Both the position numbers and the translations under genes were made by a program. The notes below the pieces were generated by a model. The model saw nothing but the letters and a program-made list of their open reading frames with translations. It was not told where the DNA came from and ran no database searches. Source: Candidatus Omnitrophota bacterium (lineage in GTDB: Bacteria; Omnitrophota; Gorgyraeia; Gygaellales; Profunditerraquicolaceae). From it: a stretch of 10,331 nucleotides of DNA. Where the stretch lies: positions 1-10,331 of the forward strand of contig JAHISH010000120.1 in the NCBI GenBank assembly GCA_018818365.1, read 5' to 3'. Positions 1-6,613 of the stretch are shown here, piece after piece (positions within the stretch are counted from its first letter, which is position 1; every line of letters begins with the position of its first letter).

Positions 1-100
1 CGACCGGGCTCGTCCACAATGATTTGTCTACCAATATGTGGAGATTACCGTTGCGCGGCAGCACCTGGAATTTCGCCAGGATTTCCTGCGTGCATCTTGG
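1..100 (-). ncRNA. Cobalamin riboswitch, 3' part cut by window edge
   Basis: Read on the minus strand, this stretch carries the conserved core of the cobalamin aptamer. A GGAAA element (86-82) is followed by a P3-like stem, CCTGG (80-76) with CCAGG (68-64). The hallmark GCTGCCGCGCAACGGTAA follows (62-45) and is very close to the same region of the E. coli btuB leader. Next comes a short arm, TCCACA (42-37) pairing with TGTGGA (18-13). GAGCCCGGTCG (11-1) fits the start of the B12 box. The closing P1 strand and the expression platform would lie outside the window. The arm between core and B12 box is short and lacks a GCCACTG motif, suggesting a compact subclass. The 5' limit is uncertain and may reach into the end of the preceding gene. 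It should control a gene to the left of the window. Confidence 0.75.
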
Positions 101-101
101 T

Positions 102-794
102 TTAACGATACTCTTTGATATCCAGAAACCAATGTTTCCAGAAACCTTCTTTTAATACCGGTTCGCTCTTTACAATCTCAATCGGTTCTTTGAAGATCGG
201 CCCATCAATTACCAATGTGTGGAACTCTCCGTTTTCTCCGCATGGGCAAATCTTTCTTGCTTCTAGCTCATCGATCACCTCCTTATCAATAATTCTGCCT
301 ATGAAATCTTGGTCGAACTTATCCGCTTGGCAACTGACTACTATTGCTTTAAACCCTGCATCAATGAACTCTTCAAGTAGTTTGCGGGGAGATTCTTCCC
401 ATAAAGGTTCGATTGGTTTTATGCCTATTTCGCTGCACACCCTTTCAACCCAACTTTGGTGATCCAACAAATAGATATCTCCGAATACCATAGCAGTAAG
501 GCCTTTGTTCATTAGATCTTTTACCGCTTCCTTGAATTCTTCCTCGTATTTCAGCATATCGGCAGTGGTTTCTTTCTGGACTATGGGGATGCCGATACGT
601 TGTGATTGCAGATGCATCAGTTCTCGTTCAATCCCGTGAAAACAGGCGCGCTGGGAATCGCGGGAGATAAAATTGAGCAAGTACGCAATCTTGTATCCTT
701 GCTGCATGGCGCGGTAGGTTGCTAAACAACAATCCTTGCCTCCGCTCCAAGAAGCTATTACTGAAGTTGAAGTAGTTGTCTCTACAGTAGACAT
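102..794 (-). CDS. DUF71/COG2102 PP-loop ATP-binding protein (Dph6-like)
   Basis: This 230-residue protein belongs to the ATP_bind_4/DUF71 family of adenine-nucleotide alpha hydrolases, relatives of eukaryotic and archaeal diphthine-ammonia ligase. Visible marks are the PP-loop SGGKD at residues 17-21, an EPLW motif in the middle, and the family signature CGENGEFHT...DGP near the C terminus. Members typically adenylate a carboxylate before amidation. Bacteria lack diphthamide, so that substrate is unlikely. Its place as last gene of a B12 salvage operon fits the published comparative-genomic proposal that some DUF71 proteins act in B12 salvage; the reaction is unknown. I chose the ATG at 794 because AAAGGGG lies 6 bases upstream; a TTG at 818 has no such support. 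It overlaps cobS by 13 bases. Confidence 0.88.
   Translation of the reverse strand: MSTVETTTSTSVIASWSGGKDCCLATYRAMQQGYKIAYLLNFISRDSQRACFHGIERELMHLQSQRIGIPIVQKETTADMLKYEEEFKEAVKDLMNKGLTAMVFGDIYLLDHQSWVERVCSEIGIKPIEPLWEESPRKLLEEFIDAGFKAIVVSCQADKFDQDFIGRIIDKEVIDELEARKICPCGENGEFHTLVIDGPIFKEPIEIVKSEPVLKEGFWKHWFLDIKEYR
152..181 (-). promoter_or_regulatory. Possible promoter for the edge riboswitch
   Basis: On the minus strand, TTGAGA (181-176) and TATTAA (157-152) sit 18 bases apart, with 5/6 and 4/6 matches to the sigma70 -35 and -10 boxes. They lie inside the 3' end of the DUF71 coding region and would start RNA roughly 50 bases before the conserved aptamer core. Such matches arise by chance, so the riboswitch may instead be reached by readthrough from the upstream operon. 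Confidence 0.22.
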
Positions 795-1537
795 AACAGG
801 CCCCTTTCTGAAAGGCAAATCAACAATAAGACTAAGGTTTCAGCCAATTCATTTCCCGCGCCGAGTATATCTCCGGTAATCCCTCCGCACTGGCGCCGTG
901 CAAAAATACCGAATAAATAAGCACTCAAGGCGATAAGTACGAATAAGATAATACCTTTTATCTGCCATAGTAAGAATATCAAGACAAGAGCAGAAAGTGA
1001 GGACAAGATGAAGATCTTGTTATTTATTCCGTCTTTAAAGACTTTTCCTTTTCCTTCAGGTCGGGCATAGGGGAACGCATATATCAAAAACACCATTATC
1101 CATCTGCTTGTGATGCACATCAATACTACTGAAAATCCCCTAAGCGATCCGGGGAGCATTGCAAGTAAAGCGATCTTTAAGATGATAATGCTTACTAGCG
1201 ACAAAACCCCCATGGTGCCAATGTGGGAATCGCGCATGATTTTTAGCTTTTTTTCTTTGTCTTTTTGGCTTAAGAAGGCATCGGCGGAGTCTGCCAATCC
1301 GTCAAGGTGTAATCCTCCGGTAAGAACGATAAGAGTTACTACCAAAAGTGCGCTGCTGGCAAAGGCGCTCCACTGTAGGAGGGTAGTAATCCCGCATACT
1401 CCCGCGAGAATCCCTCCTATTAAAGCCCCGACTAGCGGATAATAGATAAGCGAATACGCAAGGTCCCTGGGTTTCGCCTGTTTAACTGAAATGGGGAAAA
1501 GCGTTAGAAATTGTATTGCTAAAAGTAATGGTGCCAT
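782..1537 (-). CDS. cobS: Adenosylcobinamide-GDP ribazoletransferase (cobalamin synthase)
   Basis: CobS is an integral membrane enzyme that joins adenosylcobinamide-GDP to alpha-ribazole or its 5'-phosphate, the last joining step of the nucleotide loop. The 251-residue length is typical. Family motifs are present: FLTLFP near residue 10, GGLHLDGLADSADA (74-87), RDSHIGT (102-108) and a C-terminal GDILGAGNELAE (222-233). The Asp-rich motifs are the expected metal and substrate sites. Several hydrophobic segments (about 32-75, 111-155 and 174-212) support a multi-pass inner-membrane protein. It starts two bases after the cobT stop with only a weak AAAAAAGA upstream, so its translation probably depends on coupling to cobT. 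No key residue looks missing. Confidence 0.95.
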   Translation of the reverse strand: MAPLLLAIQFLTLFPISVKQAKPRDLAYSLIYYPLVGALIGGILAGVCGITTLLQWSAFASSALLVVTLIVLTGGLHLDGLADSADAFLSQKDKEKKLKIMRDSHIGTMGVLSLVSIIILKIALLAMLPGSLRGFSVVLMCITSRWIMVFLIYAFPYARPEGKGKVFKDGINNKIFILSSLSALVLIFLLWQIKGIILFVLIALSAYLFGIFARRQCGGITGDILGAGNELAETLVLLLICLSERGLLCLL

Positions 1538-1539
1538 GG

Positions 1540-2607
1540 TTAATCTTTTTTGGAGACTCCCGCGCTCTCAAAGGTAGCCATTTCGTCCAATATCTTTATC
1601 GCTGCGTCAATAATTCCCATTGCTAATGCTGCTCCTGTGCCTTCCCCCAAACGCATATGCAGGTCTAGGAAAGGAGTTACTCCGATATGCTGCAAGATGA
1701 TTCGATGGCCTTGTTCCATTGAGGAGTGGCTGGCAATAAGGTAATCAGCAACCTTTGGCTCCAAGGTAAAAGCTAAGAGCGCGCTGGCGCTTGAGATAAA
1801 TCCATCGATTACTACAGGTACCTTATTCGCTGCCGCAGCCAAGATGATTCCTGCCATTCCTCCGATCTCAAACCCCCCTACTTTGGCAAGCACATCAATG
1901 GCGTCTTTGGGATCAGGGGTATTTATCCGCAGCGCTTTTTCGATCACCGCAATCTTATGCGCAAGTTCCTTATCAGCTATTCCGGTACCTTTGCCGGTAG
2001 TCTGGGCTACAGAAGCTTTGGTAATGCACGCCGTGATAGCGCTGGCAGAGGTAGTATTGCCGATTCCCATCTCTCCGATACCCACGATATCGATGCCGTT
2101 TTCAAGCTCTTCTTCAAAAGCCTCGATTCCATAAGTAAGTGATTTGATCGCTTCTTGGGGAGTCATTGCCGGTTCTTTCGTGAAATTCTTTGTTCCGTAC
2201 CCAACTTTCTTATCTTTAAACGTTTTAGACTCTTCGCCTTGCACTTTGAGTTTTTCCGCAACCCCCATATCAACCACTACTACTTTTGCCCCCGCATGCC
2301 GCGCTAATACGTTAATTCCCGCACCACCTGTAAGAAAGTTGTAGACCATCTGCGCGGTTACTTCTTTGGGGAATGCGCTTATTTTTTCTTCGGTTACCCC
2401 GTGGTCAGCGGCAAGGGTGAAAATAAGCTTCCGTGTTAAGGCCGGATGCATTGAGCCGGTTATGCCCACAATGCGTTTGGCAATAACCTCTAATTCTCCT
2501 AAACTGCCTTGGGGTTTCGTGAGATTATCTAAGCGGTGTTGCGCCTGTGCCATGAGTTTTGCGTCTGCGCCTTGTATCGCAGAGATGGTCTTGGTAACTT
2601 TATCCAT
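1540..2607 (-). CDS. cobT: Nicotinate-nucleotide-dimethylbenzimidazole phosphoribosyltransferase
   Basis: CobT transfers phosphoribose from nicotinate mononucleotide to the lower-ligand base, usually 5,6-dimethylbenzimidazole, giving alpha-ribazole 5'-phosphate in the cytoplasm. The 355-residue length matches the family. Visible motifs are LTKPQGSLG (29-37), AADHGV (66-71), GEMGIGNTTSA (178-188) and RLGEGTGAALAM (319-330). Glu322 in the last motif corresponds to the catalytic glutamate of Salmonella CobT. The ATG at 2607 is preceded by TAAGGAG about 10 bases upstream. There is a 14-base gap after cobU, making this one of the few genes in the operon with its own clear ribosome binding site. 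Whether the lower ligand is dimethylbenzimidazole cannot be read from the sequence. Confidence 0.97.
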   Translation of the reverse strand: MDKVTKTISAIQGADAKLMAQAQHRLDNLTKPQGSLGELEVIAKRIVGITGSMHPALTRKLIFTLAADHGVTEEKISAFPKEVTAQMVYNFLTGGAGINVLARHAGAKVVVVDMGVAEKLKVQGEESKTFKDKKVGYGTKNFTKEPAMTPQEAIKSLTYGIEAFEEELENGIDIVGIGEMGIGNTTSASAITACITKASVAQTTGKGTGIADKELAHKIAVIEKALRINTPDPKDAIDVLAKVGGFEIGGMAGIILAAAANKVPVVIDGFISSASALLAFTLEPKVADYLIASHSSMEQGHRIILQHIGVTPFLDLHMRLGEGTGAALAMGIIDAAIKILDEMATFESAGVSKKD

Positions 2608-2621
2608 AGAGTGTATTCTCC

Positions 2622-3137
2622 TTACTTTATCTTTACCGGTATTCCCGCAACCATGGAAAATACGCGGTCTGCTTCTTCGGCGACTATTTTATTAATGGTT
2701 CCCGCGATATCCCTAAATCTCCTGGAAAGACTATTACTCGGTACTATGCCTAACCCTACTTCATTGGAAACAAGAATGAGAGTGAGGTTCTTTTTGCGAG
2801 CAGCGTTAGTAAGGGTCTTTATGTGCGCGCACATCTTTTCTTCAGAGTCCTTTTGCAAGAGCCGGTTAGAGACCCAAAGGGTGAGACAATCGATGATCGC
2901 GGTATCAGTATCGCCTAAACCTTTAACTACCGATGCGATATCAAAGGCTTCTTCATAGGTTTCCCAGGATCCGGGGCGGGACTGTTTGTGTATGTTAATC
3001 CGTGCTTTCATTTCTCTATCAAGGGCTTGCGCGGTCGCAATAAAAGCGACGCGGCGCGAAGCTTTCTTTGCCAATGAACAGGCAAAAGAGCTCTTCCCGC
3101 TTCGTGCGCCACCTATAATAAAAATGACTTTACCCAT
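2622..3137 (-). CDS. cobU: Adenosylcobinamide kinase / adenosylcobinamide-phosphate guanylyltransferase
   Basis: CobU phosphorylates adenosylcobinamide and then transfers GMP to give adenosylcobinamide-GDP, the substrate of CobS. The 171-residue protein has the P-loop GGARSGKSS (9-17), the segment IDCLTLWVSN (82-91) and LVSNEVGLGIVP (122-133). A HKQSRPGSWETYEE segment begins at His50, which aligns with the guanylylated histidine of Salmonella CobU (the HRxRRPxxWxT motif). Both activities therefore look intact. It overlaps the end of cobC by eight bases and has no strong ribosome binding site, so coupling to cobC translation is likely. The bifunctional CobU, rather than the archaeal CobY type, is the bacterial version of this step. 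Confidence 0.97.
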   Translation of the reverse strand: MGKVIFIIGGARSGKSSFACSLAKKASRRVAFIATAQALDREMKARINIHKQSRPGSWETYEEAFDIASVVKGLGDTDTAIIDCLTLWVSNRLLQKDSEEKMCAHIKTLTNAARKKNLTLILVSNEVGLGIVPSNSLSRRFRDIAGTINKIVAEEADRVFSMVAGIPVKIK

Positions 3138-3729
3138 TTAAATGCGAAATATCGTTCTGTACTTTGATTATTGGTTTACTCCTGCGGTATTCCACGATAC
3201 TCACACTGGCTGCAGAAGGAATTTGTTTCCAGAAATTACGGTTTTTACGCAAGTAGGTAAAAAATGCGCTGATCACCCCTCCGTGACAGACAATCGCGAT
3301 GGTCCCGGAGTTATTCTGCGATACTATTTTTTGTATGGCCATTACTGATCTTTTACGGAATTCGGAAAGTTTCTCTCCTTTGGGAATAGTAGTAGTAAAG
3401 GGGTGACGCAACCATTTCCTGTAGAGTTCTCCGTGCTTTTTCAGGATCTGTGTATGGGTCAGCCCTTCAAAGATTCCGAAGTGCATCTCGCGCAGGCCAT
3501 TGACCACATGAATCTTTCTCTTTCCAAATAGTATCCTGGCAGTCTGCAATGCCCTTTTGCGGTCGCTTGAATAAATTGTATCGATAGTTTCTCCATTTAG
3601 GCGTCTACGCAACCGCTTGGCTTGCGAAGTGCCTTGACGGCTTAAGGCAATATCATAGAAACCGCAGTATCGTTTCTTAATATTCCATTCAGTGATTCCG
3701 TGACGGATAAGATAGAGTGTGGTGGTCAT
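3130..3729 (-). CDS. cobC: Histidine phosphatase, probable alpha-ribazole phosphatase
   Basis: This 199-residue protein is a member of the phosphoglycerate mutase-like histidine phosphatase superfamily. The catalytic LIRHG (residues 7-11), the arginine motif RALQTA (59-64), the GLREMHFGIFEG block with Glu81, and the second histidine in CHGG (148-151) are all present. The superfamily includes many substrates, and sequence alone does not fix alpha-ribazole 5'-phosphate. The position between btuD and cobU, inside a nucleotide-loop operon, is the main reason for the CobC assignment. The ATG overlaps the btuD stop as ATGA, with GGAAGG four bases upstream. CobC would remove the 5'-phosphate from alpha-ribazole phosphate or from adenosylcobalamin phosphate. 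A general sugar-phosphate phosphatase is the alternative. Confidence 0.85.
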   Translation of the reverse strand: MTTTLYLIRHGITEWNIKKRYCGFYDIALSRQGTSQAKRLRRRLNGETIDTIYSSDRKRALQTARILFGKRKIHVVNGLREMHFGIFEGLTHTQILKKHGELYRKWLRHPFTTTIPKGEKLSEFRKRSVMAIQKIVSQNNSGTIAIVCHGGVISAFFTYLRKNRNFWKQIPSAASVSIVEYRRSKPIIKVQNDISHLNG

Positions 3730-4520
3730 CTGTCCTTCCCGGATACCAAAATGATATAAGGCCGATTAGAAAGAGGATTTTTATGCACTAACACGAGAGT
3801 CTTATATACCTCTTCTATGTTTTTATAGGTTAGGACCTCATCGGCGTTTCCTTCTTTAAAGATTCTTCCTTGGTCCATGAGGATGATTCGGTTGCAGTAT
3901 TCGCTCGCTAAGTTAAGGTCATGGAGCACGATAACAATGGTAAGATTCTTTTCCCTGTTAAGTTTCTGGAGTAGATTGAGGATTTGTATCTGGTGCCCTA
4001 TATCCAGATGCGAGGTGGGCTCATCAAGGAACAGTAGCTTTGGTTCCTGCGCCAGGGCTTTGGCGATTATCACCCTCTGGCGTTCTCCCGCGCTTAATGT
4101 ATTCATATCTTTATCTTTAAAGAGTAGGGTGTCGGTGGCGCGTAGCGATTCTTCTGCGATCGCAAAATCAGTCTTACCTTCTTGCTGCCAGCGTCCTAAA
4201 TGGGGGCTTCGTCCTAAAAGCGCGATTTCTTCTGCGCTGAAAGAAAAGTAGGATGTCGACTCTTGAGCAACACAGGCTACTTTTCTGGCGAATGCGCGTA
4301 AGGGTATCTGTCGAAGTAACGTGTTCTCGAAAGTGATCTCTCCTTGATAATGGGGGATCACTCGGGTCAATACTTTAAGCAGTGTGGTCTTTCCTGATCC
4401 GTTGGGGCCGATAATACCCAGGAAATCACCCTGTTGCACGGCAAAAGAAATATTCTTGATGATAGTTTCTTTGCCATAGCCGGCATTCATATCGTTTACA
4501 TTCAGCAGCGCGGTACTCAT
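3726..4520 (-). CDS. btuD: Corrinoid ABC transporter ATP-binding protein
   Basis: This is the cytoplasmic ATPase of a type II importer of the BtuCD/FhuC/FecE family. In 264 residues it shows Walker A GPNGSGKTT (38-46), Q-loop Gln86, signature LSAGERQR (142-149), Walker B LLFLDEP (162-168), D-loop and the switch histidine (His200 in VLHDLNLA). All catalytic elements are intact. Iron-siderophore ATPases of the same family look very similar. The corrinoid assignment rests on the riboswitch upstream of the operon and on the CobC/CobU/CobT/CobS genes directly after it. Its start overlaps the btuC stop (ATGA) and its stop overlaps the cobC start, so translation is coupled on both sides. Confidence 0.93.
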   Translation of the reverse strand: MSTALLNVNDMNAGYGKETIIKNISFAVQQGDFLGIIGPNGSGKTTLLKVLTRVIPHYQGEITFENTLLRQIPLRAFARKVACVAQESTSYFSFSAEEIALLGRSPHLGRWQQEGKTDFAIAEESLRATDTLLFKDKDMNTLSAGERQRVIIAKALAQEPKLLFLDEPTSHLDIGHQIQILNLLQKLNREKNLTIVIVLHDLNLASEYCNRIILMDQGRIFKEGNADEVLTYKNIEEVYKTLVLVHKNPLSNRPYIILVSGKDR

Positions 4521-5479
4521 TGGATTCTTTGTTTACGTTTTAAAAGGATAATGAATAACGGTGCCCCCAGCAGTGCCGTTATTACACCAATGGGTATCTC
4601 AACCGGCGCAAAAGCCGTACGGGCGATTAAATCGCAGGCCATCATGAATACCGAAGAAGCAATCACCGTACCGATGAGTAATTGCCGATGGCGTGCCCCA
4701 AGGCATAGGCGCATCATATGCGGGATAATCAATCCCACAAAACCGATTACCCCGCAGAGAGAGACCAGGCTTGCGGTGATCAATGAGACGATCCCCAAAA
4801 GTATTTTCTTGACGTTCTCCACGGATATCCCTGCATGGACTGCCTCTTCTTCTCCGAGGCAGAAGATATCCAACTCGCGCGAGAAGAAGAATACTAATGC
4901 TACCCCCCCCGTAACGATAACGGCGACGATTATAAAAAGCGGAAGTTCATAGACCTGCATGCTTCCCCAAAGCCACCACATGACATCGTGCAGTGTTTCA
5001 TTTGCGGTAATCGAAATAATAAAGACGATTATTGCCGAGAGTGCCACTGAAAGAATAGCTCCTGAGAGTACAAGCGTATGGATGGGAATCCTTCCGTTAT
5101 GTACTGCTACACGGTAGACCAGGAATAAAGTAATCAGGGCAGTCAGAAAACCTGCCAGAGGCAGCAAAAATGAGGATACCCCTAAGAGGATCGCTAAAAG
5201 TACTCCCAGCCCTGCGCCGCTAGAAGTTCCTAAAAGATAGGGTTCGGCCAGAGGGTTGCGTAAGAGCGCCTGGAGTACGATACCTGATACTGAAAGTCCA
5301 ATCCCTGCGATGATTGCCATCAATACGCGCAGAAGCCGTAAAAAGAGTATGGTGTGGAATTGCGGCTGGAATAGTTCCCCCGGAGGTATCGGGGCGGTGC
5401 CTTTTAAGATACATAGGAAGAACATAGCAAAGAAAGCTACGGTAAGTATCAGTATGCTCGCACGCGATTTTCTTCTCAT
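4517..5479 (-). CDS. btuC: Corrinoid ABC transporter permease, FecCD family
   Basis: BtuC forms the inner-membrane channel of the importer. The 320-residue protein is highly hydrophobic, with about ten predicted membrane segments. It carries the FecCD family blocks: AGIGLSVSGIVLQALLRNP near residues 58-76, LAEPYLLGTSSGAGLG (77-92), the coupling region GFVGLIIPHMMR (246-257), and EIPIGVITALLGAPLF near the C terminus (294-309). The N-terminal family motif RLPR appears as RLLR (48-51), a mild departure. Its ATG overlaps the btuF stop as ATGA. A run of eight G bases on the coding strand (4910-4903) sits in the codons for a Thr-Gly-Gly-Val stretch. Confidence 0.94.
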   Translation of the reverse strand: MRRKSRASILILTVAFFAMFFLCILKGTAPIPPGELFQPQFHTILFLRLLRVLMAIIAGIGLSVSGIVLQALLRNPLAEPYLLGTSSGAGLGVLLAILLGVSSFLLPLAGFLTALITLFLVYRVAVHNGRIPIHTLVLSGAILSVALSAIIVFIISITANETLHDVMWWLWGSMQVYELPLFIIVAVIVTGGVALVFFFSRELDIFCLGEEEAVHAGISVENVKKILLGIVSLITASLVSLCGVIGFVGLIIPHMMRLCLGARHRQLLIGTVIASSVFMMACDLIARTAFAPVEIPIGVITALLGAPLFIILLKRKQRIQ

Positions 5480-6342
5480 GTATAAGGGTAGAATCTCTTG
5501 TATAATTCCTGTAGGCCTTCTACAATGCGCGGCCCTGCACGCAGGATCAAATTAGGGTCGATATCATTATAGATGCGTCCGTCTCTTACGGCGTCAACAG
5601 CATTCCATCCCAGGCGTTTGCGCATTCTCTCAAGCGGCTTCTGCCGGGACATATAAGTAAGGATAAGACATTGGGGGTTGCGGTAGAGCACTTCTTCCGC
5701 ATTAAAATATGAATAGGGCCTCGGGGTTTCGTGGGCGATATTGACTCCTCCTGCCGCAGTGATCATTACATCCACAAAAGACCCTTTTCCCGCCGTCATT
5801 AAGGGGTCGTGCCAGATTTCTAAGAATACCCGCGGTCGCTTTTCAACAGGGATATCTTTAGTCAAGATATTCAATTGTTCTATATTTTCGCGCATGTGTT
5901 GCACAAGTTCGCTGGCCTGAGGTTTCTTGCCGGTTATATCCCCGATTTTTATGACTGACTCTAATAGTTCTTGCAGATTTTTAGGGTCGCTTACATGCAC
6001 GCGTAACCCTAAGTGTCTTAGCTGCACTACTGCACGTGCCTGCTCAAGGCCGGTACAAAAGATGATATCCGGCTGCAGATAAAGAATCATTTCTATATTT
6101 GGCTGGCTAAATGACCCTACCTTGGCTTTTTCTTTTACTTGTGGGGGATAGTTGCAGAAGGTGCTTACTCCCACAATCTGAGCTTCTAGGCCTAATGAAT
6201 AGAGGATTTCCGTAGTGGCAGGAGCCAAAGAGATAATACGCAGGTTTTGTTCTTGTGCATGAGAAGTCTGTGCAAGAAAGCTAATTCCCGCTATGCAGCA
6301 GAATATGATGTGGAAAGTCCGTTTAACTTGATAGAGACCCAT
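5476..6342 (-). CDS. btuF: Corrinoid-binding periplasmic protein of ABC transporter
   Basis: BtuF captures corrinoid in the periplasm and delivers it to BtuCD. The 288-residue protein begins with a Sec signal peptide: a basic n-region (QVKR), a hydrophobic core over residues 10-25 and a probable cut after SHA (27-29). The mature part opens with RIISLAPATTEILYSLG (35-51), the classic start of the BtuF/FepB-type cluster A-2 fold, followed by QPDIIFCTG (90-98). Later blocks such as TAAGGVNI (195-202) also fit the fold. I placed the start at the ATG at 6342. A GTG at 6378 would put the terminator hairpin inside the coding region and add a charged stretch before the signal peptide. It is the first gene of the riboswitch-controlled operon; the stop overlaps btuC. 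Confidence 0.92.
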   Translation of the reverse strand: MGLYQVKRTFHIIFCCIAGISFLAQTSHAQEQNLRIISLAPATTEILYSLGLEAQIVGVSTFCNYPPQVKEKAKVGSFSQPNIEMILYLQPDIIFCTGLEQARAVVQLRHLGLRVHVSDPKNLQELLESVIKIGDITGKKPQASELVQHMRENIEQLNILTKDIPVEKRPRVFLEIWHDPLMTAGKGSFVDVMITAAGGVNIAHETPRPYSYFNAEEVLYRNPQCLILTYMSRQKPLERMRKRLGWNAVDAVRDGRIYNDIDPNLILRAGPRIVEGLQELYKRFYPYT

Positions 6343-6374
6343 AAAAACAAAACCCCGACTTTTGCGTCGGGGTT
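6343..6374 (-). terminator. Rho-independent terminator of the riboswitch expression platform
   Basis: On the minus strand AACCCCGAC (6374-6366) and GTCGGGGTT (6359-6351) form a perfect 9-bp stem around the loop GCAAAA. TTGTTTTT (6350-6343) follows at once, and the next base starts the btuF ATG. This fits the OFF structure of the upstream cobalamin riboswitch. The only SD-like sequence before btuF, GGGG, is in the 3' arm, so the hairpin could also hide the ribosome binding site. I could not identify a convincing antiterminator; the bases just before the stem (GGGTGC, 6380-6375) could form a small competing hairpin with its ACCC. Confidence 0.85.
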
Positions 6375-6415
6375 GCACCCTATTTACTATGGCCCTATCC
6401 GCGAGGTGGAAATTT

Positions 6416-6562
6416 GTATAAGGAGGTCTTCTGACTTAAGAGTTTTTCCTACTTGCCACTCCTTCCCACTCCTTATCTGGAGCAGTGGTATTACGTGGCG
6501 TTCGTTCTCTTTCACAGCAGCGGGACTGTGGCTGATTTTCACAGCCTTCCCTTCACCTATAC
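6416..6562 (-). ncRNA. Cobalamin riboswitch aptamer
   Basis: Read on the minus strand, the region carries the conserved parts of the cobalamin aptamer in order. The 5' P1 strand GTATAGG (6562-6556) can pair with CCTTATAC (6423-6416). GGGAAGG (6551-6545) follows, then the P3 hairpin GGCTG/CAGCC (6546-6530) and the core TCCCGCTGCTGT. A CCACTG arm comes next, with CCACT (6488-6484) pairing to AGTGG (6460-6456) and CTCC pairing to GGAG inside. The B12 box AAGTCAGAAGACC (6438-6426) closes the aptamer. It should bind a cobalamin such as adenosylcobalamin and switch off the btuF operon through the terminator that follows. Limits are set from the P1 pairing and may be off by a few bases. Confidence 0.93.
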
Positions 6563-6577
6563 TTTAGAAACCGAGTT

Positions 6578-6606
6578 AGCTTACCTTAGCGAGAAACTAT
6601 TGTCAA
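6578..6606 (-). promoter_or_regulatory. Sigma70-like promoter of the riboswitch operon
   Basis: A perfect -35 box, TTGACA (6606-6601), and a weaker -10 box, TAAGCT (6583-6578, 3/6), are separated by exactly 17 bases. The predicted RNA start is near 6571, about nine bases before the P1 stem of the riboswitch. It begins eight bases after the btuR stop codon. I see no terminator between btuR and this promoter, so readthrough from upstream may also feed the leader. Confidence 0.55.
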
Positions 6607-6613
6607 GAACAAT

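Noticed and set aside
1..101. Open minus-strand frame through the left edge with protein-like codons, and a 16-codon ATG frame at 95-45
   Set aside because: The longer frame has no usable start near its beginning, and both coincide with the conserved cobalamin aptamer core, which explains the sequence better.
102..794. Diphthamide synthesis as the role of the DUF71 gene
   Set aside because: Diphthamide occurs on archaeal and eukaryotic EF-2; the gene set here is bacterial and the context is B12 salvage.
795..818. TTG at 818 as an earlier start for the DUF71 protein
   Set aside because: The ATG at 794 has AAAGGGG at good spacing; the TTG has no comparable site and would lengthen the overlap with cobS.
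2536..2958. 140-codon plus-strand open frame opposite cobU and the cobT start
   Set aside because: It is antisense to intact cobU and cobT, with no recognisable domain and no neighbouring plus-strand genes.
4434..4952. 172-codon plus-strand open frame opposite btuC and the btuD start
   Set aside because: It lies wholly antisense to two well-supported genes, shows no family motif, and its composition is what an antisense frame of a membrane protein gives.
6343..6378. GTG at 6378 as an earlier btuF start, adding 12 residues
   Set aside because: The added codons are the terminator stem and U-tract, and they place an unusual basic stretch before an otherwise normal signal peptide.
6456..6488. 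Direct repeat of AAGGAGTGG on the minus strand as a possible regulatory repeat
   Set aside because: The two copies are accounted for by the paired CCACT/AGTGG and CTCC/GGAG arm of the riboswitch.
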